Positions 17,308-25,454 of a DNA stretch of 40,366 nt are shown here, in pieces; position 1 is the stretch's first letter; every line of letters starts with the position of its first letter. The DNA lies in NCBI GenBank assembly GCA_947497485.1, contig CANMHB010000021.1:1-40366 (forward strand). Reading direction: 5' to 3'. The position numbers were made by a program, and so were the translations under genes. The notes under the pieces are model-generated. The model made no database searches and was not told the origin of the DNA. It saw only the letters and a program-made list of their open reading frames with translations. The stretch comes from Flavobacteriales bacterium (lineage in GTDB: Bacteria > Bacteroidota > Bacteroidia > Flavobacteriales_D > Crocinitomicaceae).

Positions 17308-17315
17308 CAAAAATA
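17308..17315 (-). promoter_or_regulatory. Putative -7 promoter element of the phosphodiesterase gene
   Basis: On the minus strand TATTTTTG matches TAnnTTTG and is separated from the ATG at 17303 by only 4 nt (ATCC). This predicts a leaderless or nearly leaderless transcript. No -33 TTG was found at the usual spacing. Confidence 0.5.
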
Positions 17316-17410
17316 CAGAAATACCGAAAAAACGATTATTTTTTATTAAATATCTCAGATCTGCGCTTCGGATGGAAACTGGTAGTTCTCATCCCATTAA
17401 CATAAAATAA

Positions 17411-17438
17411 AAAAGGTCTTGTGAATACAAGACCTTTT
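17411..17438 (-). terminator. Rho-independent terminator after tRNA-Ser
   Basis: An 11-bp perfect stem (AAAAGGTCTTG, 17411-17421, with CAAGACCTTTT, 17428-17438) and a 6-nt loop lie 3 nt beyond the tRNA 3' end. On the minus strand the stem is followed by TTTATTTTATG. Confidence 0.85.
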
Positions 17439-17441
17439 CAG

Positions 17442-17526
17442 CGGAGAGTGAGGGATTCGAACCCCCGGAACCTCGCGGTTCAACGGTTTTCAAGACCGCC
17501 GCAATCGACCACTCTGCCAACTCTCC
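17442..17526 (-). tRNA. tRNA-Ser (anticodon TGA)
   Basis: On the minus strand an 85-nt cloverleaf can be drawn. The acceptor stem is GGAGAGT paired with ACTCTCC, with discriminator G. The anticodon loop is CTTGAAA, giving anticodon TGA, which reads UCA-type serine codons. A long variable arm typical of class II tRNAs is present (TTGAACCGCGAGGTTCC region), and the T loop is GGTTCGAATCC. The CCA end is not encoded. A strong terminator follows. Confidence 0.96.
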
Positions 17527-17641
17527 GAGGCAAAAGTAGTAATGTTTTGAAAACTGACAAGGTTTTTCAATAAAAAAACTTGATGAAAATTATTTTGAAT
17601 AAACATTACAAAACAAATATCCTAGTACGATCTTTAAGAAT

Positions 17642-17649
17642 TAAATTTG
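17642..17649 (+). promoter_or_regulatory. Putative -7 promoter element of the menaquinone operon
   Basis: TAAATTTG matches TAnnTTTG and is followed after 4 nt (CATT) by the ATG at 17654. It is the likely main promoter for the thioesterase-menF-menD-terC cluster. No -33 TTG was seen at 17-23 nt. Confidence 0.5.
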
Positions 17650-17653
17650 CATT

Positions 17654-18079
17654 ATGGAACTTAAACAAGTATCGCTAGATTCTATCAATCGAATGAATAA
17701 AAACACGTTGATGGAACAATTAGGCATCGAATGTATTGAACTTGGAAAAGATTACATTGTTTCTCGAATGCCTGTAGATTCGAGAACTCATCAACCAATG
17801 GGTTTGTTACATGGGGGCGCAAGTGCTGCATTGATTGAAAGTATTGGCTCTATGGGTTCTACCCTGCTTATCGATCTAACAAAAAAGCAACCAGTTGGAT
17901 TAGAAATTAACTGCAATCACATCGGCGGAATTAAATCAGGATATGTTATTGCTACAGGAAAAATTATTCATGCTGGAAAAAGCACACATCTATGGCAAGT
18001 AGACATACGCGAAGAAGGAACTGAACGATTAATATGCACGGGTAAACTAACCGTAATGATAATAGATAAGAAAGCATAA
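17654..18079 (+). CDS. Hotdog-fold thioesterase, probable DHNA-CoA hydrolase (PaaI/YdiI type)
   Basis: A 141-residue single hotdog domain. The active-site stretch MGLLHGGASAALIESIGSMGS has the conserved HGG (53-55) and the catalytic Glu62, corresponding to the Glu of E. coli YdiI/MenI. Strand NCNHIGGIKSGYVIATGKIIH fits the family core. PaaI-type thioesterases cleave acyl-CoA thioesters. Because this one is the first gene of a cluster with isochorismate synthase and MenD, release of 1,4-dihydroxy-2-naphthoate from its CoA ester in menaquinone synthesis is the likely role. That assignment rests on context; family members also hydrolyse other aryl-CoAs. Its TAA overlaps the next ATG (TAATG). Confidence 0.85.
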   Translation: MELKQVSLDSINRMNKNTLMEQLGIECIELGKDYIVSRMPVDSRTHQPMGLLHGGASAALIESIGSMGSTLLIDLTKKQPVGLEINCNHIGGIKSGYVIATGKIIHAGKSTHLWQVDIREEGTERLICTGKLTVMIIDKKA

Positions 18080-19026
18080 TGTTAATTTATCGAGCTCCAG
18101 GAAAAGATGTAATTCAAAAATCAGGTTATTTTGAAAAAGTATCATCGTTGCCCTCTAAAGGATTCGTTGTTTCAGATTTTTCAGGAGAAACGCAATATAT
18201 TTTCATAGAGTCTGAACACAGAAATACAAGTTATAAAAAATCAAATGATATCGTTGTAATTGAGCACGAAGAATATATACGAAAGGCAACTATTTTGATT
18301 TCCACGTTGAAGGGGATCGGCATTAAAAAAGCCGTCTTTTCAAGAATAAAGAAACTTGATTTTGATGAGTCTAAAAGTTTGAATTTATTTCATGCACTTG
18401 AAAAAGCATACCCAAAAGCATTCGTATATCTTTTTAAAGATGAAAATTTAGGAACTTGGATTGGAGCTTCTCCAGAAATACTTCTCCGAAAAATAAACAA
18501 CAATGGCTTTACCATTTCTCTTGCAGGTACAAAAAGTGCATCAGACATAAGTTCATGGAGTGATAAAGAAAAAATAGAACAAGCCTATGTATCTGAGTTT
18601 ATTGAGGATGAATTAACAACATTGAATCTTTCCAATATTGAACGTTCAGAGACATACGAACATACTGCTGGCCCTGTAAAACATTTACGGACAGATTTTA
18701 ATTTTTCAATTGGTCAAGTCGAACTTTGTGATATTTTAAAAGGACTTCACCCTACTCCTGCGGTTTGTGGATTACCTCAAAATTTAGCAGAAGAACTAAT
18801 TAATCAAATTGAATCACATAATCGTGAGTTTTACACTGGTTACATTGGAGAATTTGATGAAAACATGGCTTCAATATTCGTTAATTTGCGTTGCTGTCAA
18901 ATTACAACAGGAAGCATTTATCTTTATGTGGGAGGTGGATATACAGTTGATTCGGATCCTGAACTAGAGTGGATAGAAACTGAAAATAAAGCTCAAACAA
19001 TCATTGAGCTGATTCAAAAAGTTTAA
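18079..19026 (+). CDS. menF: Isochorismate synthase (chorismate-binding family)
   Basis: A 315-residue enzyme, shorter than E. coli MenF (about 430) because the N-terminal region is reduced, while the chorismate-binding core is complete. Key parts are KKAVFSRIKKLDF with the lysine proposed to activate water, GTWIGASPEILL, the AGTKSA turn, LHPTPAVCGLPQ, REFYTGYIGEFD and the metal-binding tail DSDPELEWIETENKAQ. It should convert chorismate to isochorismate in the cytoplasm, the first committed step to menaquinone. The enzyme family also includes salicylate and anthranilate synthases; the neighbouring menD favours isochorismate synthase. Translationally coupled to the upstream thioesterase. Confidence 0.9.
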   Translation: MLIYRAPGKDVIQKSGYFEKVSSLPSKGFVVSDFSGETQYIFIESEHRNTSYKKSNDIVVIEHEEYIRKATILISTLKGIGIKKAVFSRIKKLDFDESKSLNLFHALEKAYPKAFVYLFKDENLGTWIGASPEILLRKINNNGFTISLAGTKSASDISSWSDKEKIEQAYVSEFIEDELTTLNLSNIERSETYEHTAGPVKHLRTDFNFSIGQVELCDILKGLHPTPAVCGLPQNLAEELINQIESHNREFYTGYIGEFDENMASIFVNLRCCQITTGSIYLYVGGGYTVDSDPELEWIETENKAQTIIELIQKV

Positions 19027-19031
19027 TTTTG
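19004..19031 (+). promoter_or_regulatory. Putative internal promoter for menD (-33 TTG, -7 TAATTTTG)
   Basis: TTG at 19004-19006 and TAATTTTG at 19024-19031 are separated by 17 nt, within the reported 17-23 nt for Bacteroidota promoters. The -7 element overlaps the menF stop codon and lies 4 nt (CACC) before the menD ATG at 19036. This would allow menD to be expressed apart from menF. Confidence 0.5.
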
Positions 19032-19035
19032 CACC

Positions 19036-20730
19036 ATGCGTTCGAGCGACAAGATAATAGTGCAGATGATTGTTGATCAATGTGAAGCTCATGGAATAAA
19101 AAAAGTAGTTTTTTCTCCAGGATCAAGGAATGCTCCGTTTGCGATATCATTCGATGAACATCCATTTTTTGATACCTATGTCATTCATGACGAACGATGC
19201 GCTGCATTTTTCGCAATGGGAATGGCAAGTGAACTCAATGAACCGGTAGTACTTTGTTGTACATCAGGATCTGCAGGATTGAATTATTATCCCGCAATTG
19301 CCGAAGCATTTTATCGCTCTATTCCATTATTGGTTATAACTGCTGACCGTCCTTCTGAATGGACGAATCAAGGAGATGGGCAAACAATTATGCAGAATGA
19401 TTTATACGGTTCTCACGTTCGTCAATCTATTTCACTAGATGATTCTATTATTTCTGAAGATTCAATTTGGAAGGCACAATTAGATACTGCAACATGTTTT
19501 TCAATCCTTAAAGGAACGTGGCGTGGACCAGTTCATCTTAATGTAGGTTTGAATGAACCGCTTTATAATAAGGTTGAAAAAACGAAAAATTTCAGTCGAC
19601 AAATTGCTCAGCATAATAAAAATGAGTTACTAAGTCCTGTATTCTTAAGTGAAGCATCATCAATTCTAAGAGATTCAAAAATACTGGTCCTTTGTGGTCA
19701 AATGCCTCCAAACGAAAAACTAAAAGCGCAATTAGAAATTTTTGCAGGTAATTCAAATGTTATTACGCTTGTTGAAAACACATCCAATCTTTATCACGAA
19801 TCTTTTATTTCTTGTATTGATCGAACGCTAAATGGTATTTCAAGCGAAAAAGAAATTGAATTTTATCCTGATTTATTGATAACCCTAGGTGGATCCGTAG
19901 TTTCAAAAAAAATAAAATCATTCTTACGTAAATCAAAACCAAAGTATCATTGGAAAATAGGTTATGAATTCCCATTCATGGATACATATCAATGTTTGAC
20001 AGATTCCATCCAATTGTTACCTGAAACTTTTTTTGAACAACTCAATAAGTTAACCTTTGAACAAAATAAATTGAATTTTTTTGGTAAATGGAAAAGTATC
20101 GACTATCAAGCAAAAGATCGTATTAACGATTGCATCCAACAGCTAAATGAACTAACTGATATAGTTGTTTTCGATGCTTTTTTTGGTTTGTTACCTGAAA
20201 ATTCAATACTTCACATGGCAAATAGTTCTGTTGTGAGATACTGCCAGCTATTTGACCCTATCCAAAATGTTCGCTTTGAATCAAATCGAGGAACGAGTGG
20301 AATAGATGGATCGACTTCAACAGCTGTTGGTGCGGCAATTGCAAATCCAAACGAACAATTTTATTTAATTACAGGAGATATTTCATTCCTTTATGACAGT
20401 AATGCTTTATGGATAAGTGAATTCCCAAAAAACTTACGAATTTTAGTCATTAACAACCAAGGTGGTGGGATATTTAAAATCATTCCCGGTCCTTCAAATT
20501 CTGATCAGCGAGACCGATATTTCGAAGCTGTTCACAAGCAAAGTGCTTTTTCCGTTGCTAAAGCATTTGGTATAGTTTCAAAAAGAATTGAAAACAAAAA
20601 TGAATTAATAACTGGATTAGCAGATTTTTTCAACCTAAATAATGATATTCAATTATTGGAAATCACTACGAATGCTCTACAAAACCCAATAGACTTAGAT
20701 TATTTTTTTAATTTCATCAAGAAACAATGA
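19036..20730 (+). CDS. menD: MenD, 2-succinyl-5-enolpyruvyl-6-hydroxy-3-cyclohexene-1-carboxylate synthase
   Basis: A 564-residue thiamine-diphosphate enzyme of normal family length. The N-terminal catalytic domain begins with KKVVFSPGSRNAPFAISF and includes HDERCAAFFAMGMA, CTSGSAGLNYYPAIAEA and TADRPSEW...GQTIMQ. The C-terminal ThDP-binding domain has NRGTSGIDGSTSTAVGAA and the metal motif ITGDISFLYDSNAL...VINNQGGGIF. It joins 2-oxoglutarate to isochorismate in menaquinone synthesis, using the product of the upstream gene. It overlaps terC by 4 nt (ATGA). Confidence 0.96.
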   Translation: MRSSDKIIVQMIVDQCEAHGIKKVVFSPGSRNAPFAISFDEHPFFDTYVIHDERCAAFFAMGMASELNEPVVLCCTSGSAGLNYYPAIAEAFYRSIPLLVITADRPSEWTNQGDGQTIMQNDLYGSHVRQSISLDDSIISEDSIWKAQLDTATCFSILKGTWRGPVHLNVGLNEPLYNKVEKTKNFSRQIAQHNKNELLSPVFLSEASSILRDSKILVLCGQMPPNEKLKAQLEIFAGNSNVITLVENTSNLYHESFISCIDRTLNGISSEKEIEFYPDLLITLGGSVVSKKIKSFLRKSKPKYHWKIGYEFPFMDTYQCLTDSIQLLPETFFEQLNKLTFEQNKLNFFGKWKSIDYQAKDRINDCIQQLNELTDIVVFDAFFGLLPENSILHMANSSVVRYCQLFDPIQNVRFESNRGTSGIDGSTSTAVGAAIANPNEQFYLITGDISFLYDSNALWISEFPKNLRILVINNQGGGIFKIIPGPSNSDQRDRYFEAVHKQSAFSVAKAFGIVSKRIENKNELITGLADFFNLNNDIQLLEITTNALQNPIDLDYFFNFIKKQ

Positions 20731-21482
20731 GTGAATATTTAGAAATTTTAGGAACAGTAACTGGAATAACATACCTATTTATTCTAACACTTTTGGAGAT
20801 TGTTCTCGGAATTGATAACATCATTTTTATTTCAATCGTAACTGACAATTTACCTGAAAACAAAAAACGTTTTGCCAGAAATATTGGTCTATCTCTTGCA
20901 CTCATAGTTAGATTATTTCTACTAACAATTGTGTCAATCATTATCGGGATGACTGAACCATTCTTTACAATTTATGGTCAAGCATTCACTGGTCAAAGTA
21001 TTGTATTGCTTATTGGAGGGTTATTCTTAATTTACAAAAGCACTCGCGAAATGCACAACAGCGTAAAAGGAGAATCAGAAGTTTCGAGTGAAACCAAATC
21101 AACCTTAATGGGAATTATTCTTCAAATAACCTTAATAGATTTAGTATTTAGTTTTGATTCTGTTATTTCTGCTGTTGGGATGACAAATGGAATTCATGAG
21201 GAAACGGGACACAATCCAATGATTATCATTTATTTATCTGTTATCATCTCAATGATTGTAATGCTATTATTCAGTGGTCAAATCAGCAAATACATTTCTG
21301 AAAATCCAACAATTAAAATGATCGCGTTAAGTTTCCTTGTTACAATCGGAGTCCTTTTGGTTGCAGAGGCTTTCAATCAACACATTCCAAAAGGATATGT
21401 ATATTTCGGTTTGGTTTATTCACTCATCGTTGAGTTATTGAATATCCGAATGCGAAAAAATGCTCAAAATGACTCAAAATGA
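20727..21482 (+). CDS. TerC-family integral membrane protein
   Basis: A 251-residue protein with about seven hydrophobic segments. It carries the two characteristic acidic helices of TerC proteins, LLEIVLGIDNIIFISIV near the N-terminus and LIDLVFSFDSVISAVGMT in the middle. Members have been linked to tellurite resistance and, more recently, to manganese or other metal efflux and metalation of exported proteins. The ATGA overlap with menD puts it in the menaquinone operon, though no biochemical link between the two is known to me. It overlaps the next gene by 23 nt. Confidence 0.9.
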   Translation: MSEYLEILGTVTGITYLFILTLLEIVLGIDNIIFISIVTDNLPENKKRFARNIGLSLALIVRLFLLTIVSIIIGMTEPFFTIYGQAFTGQSIVLLIGGLFLIYKSTREMHNSVKGESEVSSETKSTLMGIILQITLIDLVFSFDSVISAVGMTNGIHEETGHNPMIIIYLSVIISMIVMLLFSGQISKYISENPTIKMIALSFLVTIGVLLVAEAFNQHIPKGYVYFGLVYSLIVELLNIRMRKNAQNDSK

Positions 21483-22047
21483 AGCATTATCATTTCTTGG
21501 AATAGACGAAATTTCAATGTCAAAAGATGCTATTGAAGCAGCACTTTTTGATTTGAAGAATCAACTATTTTCATCAAGTCATTTACCACAATTACTAGAT
21601 GCCAAAAGAAATAAATTGCTGAAATTAAAGGAAGTAGCCGAAGTTTTAAATCTATTATTTTCTCAACAACTTTCAGATATTCAGATTCAAAACAATGATT
21701 CACCAGCTATTATGGAATCGTTTGAAATTTATCAAAAAAATGAATCAATTATTAAGCAAAAAATAATATTATCGAACGATATAAATGTTCTTTTAACATG
21801 TATTGATTTATTGTTAGAAAATTTAAAAACGTGGTGCTTTAAATGGTCAAAGATAAATTTTGAACAAGTTTTGGATGTAAAAATATCCATTGCGCTTGAT
21901 GACATGGAAATGCTGCAATGTATTAAAGAGTTGAATCAAAAAGAAATTATCTTTTTCGATCAACTAAATGAGTCTATTTTACAGAATAAATTAAAAATAG
22001 AAATTTCACGATTAATTCAATTATCCAACTTTTTAAATAAGAATTGA
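21460..22047 (+). CDS. Conserved-looking cytoplasmic protein of unknown function
   Basis: I do not recognise this 195-residue, highly charged, mostly helical protein. It has no signal peptide or membrane segment. The start overlaps terC by 23 nt; a second ATG at 21469 (MTQNEALSFLGIDE) is equally plausible. Its first 60 residues (ALSFLGIDEISMSKDAIEAALFDLKN...LLDAKRNKLLKLKEVAEVLN) recall the helix pattern of a J-domain but lack the HPD motif, so this is only a structural guess. Position makes it the last gene of the menaquinone-terC transcript, ending 6 nt from a convergent lipoprotein gene. Confidence 0.6.
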   Translation: MLKMTQNEALSFLGIDEISMSKDAIEAALFDLKNQLFSSSHLPQLLDAKRNKLLKLKEVAEVLNLLFSQQLSDIQIQNNDSPAIMESFEIYQKNESIIKQKIILSNDINVLLTCIDLLLENLKTWCFKWSKINFEQVLDVKISIALDDMEMLQCIKELNQKEIIFFDQLNESILQNKLKIEISRLIQLSNFLNKN

Positions 22048-22053
22048 TTTTAA

Positions 22054-22356
22054 TTATCGGTTTTCAATTTCGTCTATTGTTACGATTTTACCGACCATAC
22101 AAAAGCTGCCTCCAGAGGTTTCATGATACTTTACCCAAACTTTTTGACCATCTTGAATTGTGACTTCTGTTTGAAAATCACTTAAATTTATTGGTTCCAA
22201 AACTTCACCATTATCTAAATCAATCAGCATCCCGCATCCATCAAGACCAGTGTAGTCATGAAGTTTACCTTTGATGAAACCCGAATTTGATTTTGAACAA
22301 GCGTAAATTAAAAATGATAGACAACCAACTAGAAAAAATTTTATGAATAGCTGCAT
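22054..22356 (-). CDS. Small lipoprotein of unknown function
   Basis: A 100-residue protein with a lipoprotein signal (MQLFIKFFLVGCLSFLIYAC), in which Cys20 follows a lipobox-like LIYA. The short mature part is a likely small beta-barrel (GFIKGKLHDYTGLDGCGMLIDLDNGEVLEP...VWVKYHETSGGSFCMVGKIVTID), with two further cysteines that could form a disulfide. It starts 9 nt downstream of the DEAD-box helicase on the same strand and so may be cotranscribed. It probably resides in the periplasm or outer membrane. Function unknown. Confidence 0.7.
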   Translation of the reverse strand: MQLFIKFFLVGCLSFLIYACSKSNSGFIKGKLHDYTGLDGCGMLIDLDNGEVLEPINLSDFQTEVTIQDGQKVWVKYHETSGGSFCMVGKIVTIDEIENR

Positions 22357-22365
22357 ATTATGTAT

Positions 22366-23583
22366 TTATTTATCTTCCCACTCATCATTTTGATTATCTC
22401 TCAAGAGTTTTTGCCAGTTATAATCTCCAGATTCTGTATCATCTAAAATTTCGCGATACTCATCAGAATTGATGTGATAACGTTCAACTTCTTCGCCAGT
22501 GTATTCTTCGATTGCTTCTAATAAAGAAATCTCATTCTCACTACAAAATGATAGGGCCTGTCCCGTCTTATTCCCCCTACCCGTTCGTCCGCAGCGATGC
22601 ACGTAATTCTCCGGATTATCAGGTAAATCGTAATTGATAACATAATCCATATCAGGAATGTCAATGCCTCGGCAAGCGACATCAGTTGTTATCAAAACGG
22701 TATTTTCTCCAGAACGAAAACGATCTAAAATCGCAAAACGCTCCTTTTGGTCAATTCCTCCGTGCAAGGCCTCTGTTTTTAATTCAACGCGCTCCATCGC
22801 GGATACAACTCGTTCAGCTCTCACTTTTGTTCGAACAAAAACGATGAATTTCTGATCCGGATATTCTTTCAATACATTTTCCAAGAAAAATCGCTTGTCA
22901 TCCATTTCAATAAATGCAACTGCATGGGCCACATTTTTCGAAACTGGATTTTTAGGTGAAATCTGGATACGGATTGCATTTTTCACAGTATCATAAGCCA
23001 ACGATTTGATTTTTTTATCAATTGTGGCGGTGAAAAATAACGTTTGACGCTTTTTTGGAATTTTTTTAAGAACATCTTTAATGTCTTTATTAAATCCTAA
23101 ATCCAACATCAAATCAGCTTCATCGAGAACAAAAATCTCCAATTTCGAAATATCAACAAATCCTTGCGAAATCAAATCAAACATTCTTCCAGGTGTCGCC
23201 ACTAAAACATCTACGCCCTTTTTCAAGGATTTAATTTGAGACTCTTGCTCCACTCCACCGTACAATCCCAAAATTTTAAGATTTGTTTTTGTTCCTATTT
23301 CCGATGCAACAGTGGAAATTTGTTTTGCAAGCTCTCGGGTCGGAACCAAAACAAGGCCTCGAATACCATCGTATGCACCTCTTTTTTTAATCAACAGATG
23401 ATGTAACATTGGAATTACAAAAGCTGCCGTCTTGCCTGTTCCAGTTTGAGCCACTGCCATTACATCCTCTCCATCCAAAATATGTTTCAGAGCGCGAAAT
23501 TGAATATCTGTTGGACGCTTAAAACCAAGAACTTCTAGTTGTTCTTTGATAGGTTTCGCGAGGTTGTAATCTTTAAATTTCAT
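22366..23583 (-). CDS. DEAD-box ATP-dependent RNA helicase
   Basis: A 405-residue protein of RhlE/CshA-like size. Motifs in order: Q motif (GFKRPTDIQ), I (AQTGTGKT), Ia (VPTRELAKQ), Ib (ATPGRMFD), II (DEAD), III (FTAT, in place of SAT), IV (IVFVRTK), V (TTDVACRGID) and VI (HRCGRTGR). These enzymes unwind RNA duplexes and remodel RNA-protein complexes in the cytoplasm, often in ribosome assembly or cold adaptation. The C-terminal extension after motif VI is short and acidic, without a large basic tail. A -7 element sits 5 nt before its start. The small lipoprotein gene follows. Confidence 0.94.
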   Translation of the reverse strand: MKFKDYNLAKPIKEQLEVLGFKRPTDIQFRALKHILDGEDVMAVAQTGTGKTAAFVIPMLHHLLIKKRGAYDGIRGLVLVPTRELAKQISTVASEIGTKTNLKILGLYGGVEQESQIKSLKKGVDVLVATPGRMFDLISQGFVDISKLEIFVLDEADLMLDLGFNKDIKDVLKKIPKKRQTLFFTATIDKKIKSLAYDTVKNAIRIQISPKNPVSKNVAHAVAFIEMDDKRFFLENVLKEYPDQKFIVFVRTKVRAERVVSAMERVELKTEALHGGIDQKERFAILDRFRSGENTVLITTDVACRGIDIPDMDYVINYDLPDNPENYVHRCGRTGRGNKTGQALSFCSENEISLLEAIEEYTGEEVERYHINSDEYREILDDTESGDYNWQKLLRDNQNDEWEDK

Positions 23584-23588
23584 TTAAA

Positions 23589-23596
23589 CAAAGGTA
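23589..23596 (-). promoter_or_regulatory. Putative -7 promoter element of the DEAD-box helicase
   Basis: On the minus strand TACCTTTG matches TAnnTTTG and is followed after 5 nt (TTTAA) by the ATG at 23583. No TTG was found at the -33 spacing. Confidence 0.5.
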
Positions 23597-23659
23597 TCAA
23601 TTTCGTTTTGAAATGAACTTTTAAATTTTATGGTTGTAAGCAGCTTAAAATTATCAAAA

Positions 23660-25348
23660 ATGAAACGATTATTAGCAACTTGGGTTTTAGGTGGAATGAT
23701 ATTCCATACTGGAGCAACCGAAAAAGAAATTGTAAAATCAACATTAACAGAGGCTACCGTCTACTCATCTGGTGTACAACTTCATCACAAGGCAAATTAC
23801 AATGTAAACATTGGCGTTACCGAAATTATTGTGGAAGGAATTAGTCCCTACATCGATGCCCGAAGTATTCAGGTTAAAGCAACTGGAAACGTGGTTATTT
23901 TGGATAGTAAATTTTCAACCTACTATCCTCAACCAACAATAAAAGTCTCTGAGGATGGGGTTCCGCTTAAAATTAAAAAGGACATTAAATTACTTGAGGA
24001 CTCATTGAAACTAATGGCTTTTGATATTCAAGAAATTCAAGATGAAATTGATGTTTTGAATTCTACAAAATCTATTTTAGCAAATAATGGTGTAATTCGA
24101 GGGCAAGGTAAGGTTAATGATTCATTGAATTTATTGAAGCAAGCTGTTGATTACTATTCTGTGAAAATGAATGAACTGAATAAAAAATTGATCGCATTAA
24201 ATAAAAGAAAACAAGAAAAAGCGGAAAAAAAACGTGGTATGGACGATCGTCTTCTGGCTTTAAGAAACTATCAAAGCAATGGAAATTACGTCGCACCAGA
24301 AAACACAACTCCGATACCTCGAATTACAGTAACTGTTTCAAGTAAGGAGGTTGTTTCAGGGAAATTAAATATTTCGTACGTTGCATCAAATGCCGGATGG
24401 ACACCATACTATGACCTTCGAAGTGAGGCCGCTACTGGAAAATTAAGTTTGACTTACAAAGCGCAAGTTTATCAAAATACCGGCTTAGACTGGAATGACA
24501 TTAAACTAAATATTTCAACCAACAATCCGAACGCAAATAAAACCAAACCTGAGTTGAATCCTTGGTATATCGATTACACTGCTTATCGAACTGATCAAAT
24601 GAAAAAATCGAAAATGGAAATTATTTCACAACCTAATTCAGTTCCGCAAGCTGCATTTAATCAAGGATTTACATTATCAAATTCTGCCCTAGACGATGTA
24701 AACGCTATGACAGCCGATCAATTTACAACAGTTGTACACCATTTGATCGCAGCGGAATTTAAAATTGATTTGCCATATTCTATTAAATCAAATAATGAAC
24801 AACACATGGTTTTAATTAAACAAGCAGAATTAGATACTAAATTCAAATACTACACGGTACCAAAATTAGATCCGGGTGTTTACTTGGTTGCTCAAATGAC
24901 TAAACTGGATGAATTACAACTAGTTCCAGCAAAAGCGAATATTTACTTTGATGGTTCCTACATTGGGGAAACTTATATTGACCCAACAACAATGGATGAT
25001 ACGTTAAATCTTTCACTTGGTAAAGATCCGAATATCGTAGTAAAAAGAACCCTTTTGAAGAAAGATAGTAAGGAAAAAATAATTGCCGAACGAAAAGAAA
25101 GAAGTTTTGCTTATAACATTGAAGTGAAAAACTTGAAGTCTACAAATATTGAATTGGTGATTCAAGATCAAGTTCCAATTACACAAAATGGGGATATCAC
25201 AATTGAATCTATGGAACTTTCAAAAGGAAAATTAGATGAAATGACCGGACTTGTTGAATGGACAATGAATTTAAAAGCAAAAGAAACAAAAGCGATTGAC
25301 TTCAACTTCAAAATCAAACATGCTAAAGATAAGATTATCAACTTGTAA
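23660..25348 (+). CDS. MuiA-like DUF4139 domain-containing exported protein
   Basis: About 562 residues when started at 23660, where MKRLLATWVLGGMIFHTGATE forms a signal peptide. The frame extends up to an ATG at 23630, but that adds MVVSSLKLSK ahead of the signal. A promoter-like TAAATTTT ends at 23629, which also favours 23660. The N-terminal part (STLTEATVYSSGVQLHHKANY) matches the DUF4140 start of mucoidy-inhibitor MuiA family proteins. A coiled coil follows, roughly from KLLEDSLKLMAFDIQEIQDE to KRKQEKAEKKRG, then the DUF4139 beta-rich domain with SYVASNAGWTPYYDLRS and NTGLDWNDIKLNISTNNP. The molecular function of the family is not established. Confidence 0.85.
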   Translation: MKRLLATWVLGGMIFHTGATEKEIVKSTLTEATVYSSGVQLHHKANYNVNIGVTEIIVEGISPYIDARSIQVKATGNVVILDSKFSTYYPQPTIKVSEDGVPLKIKKDIKLLEDSLKLMAFDIQEIQDEIDVLNSTKSILANNGVIRGQGKVNDSLNLLKQAVDYYSVKMNELNKKLIALNKRKQEKAEKKRGMDDRLLALRNYQSNGNYVAPENTTPIPRITVTVSSKEVVSGKLNISYVASNAGWTPYYDLRSEAATGKLSLTYKAQVYQNTGLDWNDIKLNISTNNPNANKTKPELNPWYIDYTAYRTDQMKKSKMEIISQPNSVPQAAFNQGFTLSNSALDDVNAMTADQFTTVVHHLIAAEFKIDLPYSIKSNNEQHMVLIKQAELDTKFKYYTVPKLDPGVYLVAQMTKLDELQLVPAKANIYFDGSYIGETYIDPTTMDDTLNLSLGKDPNIVVKRTLLKKDSKEKIIAERKERSFAYNIEVKNLKSTNIELVIQDQVPITQNGDITIESMELSKGKLDEMTGLVEWTMNLKAKETKAIDFNFKIKHAKDKIINL

Positions 25349-25366
25349 AACGTAATCAAATAATTG

Positions 25367-25401
25367 GAGGGGTTCAGATTAAATAGCCCCTCTTTTTTTT
25401 T
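25367..25401 (+). terminator. Strong rho-independent terminator after the MuiA-like gene
   Basis: GAGGGG (25367-25372) pairs with CCCCTC (25387-25392), with one more T-G pair inside, and is followed by nine T residues (25393-25401). It lies 18 nt after the stop codon. Confidence 0.9.
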
Positions 25402-25454
25402 CAAAACTGATTGTAATTTTTGTGAAATATCTTAAACCACTTATTATAAGTAGT

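Noticed and set aside
23630..23659. Upstream ATG for the MuiA-like gene
   Set aside because: It would place ten residues before an otherwise standard signal peptide, and it abuts a TAAATTTT promoter-like element.
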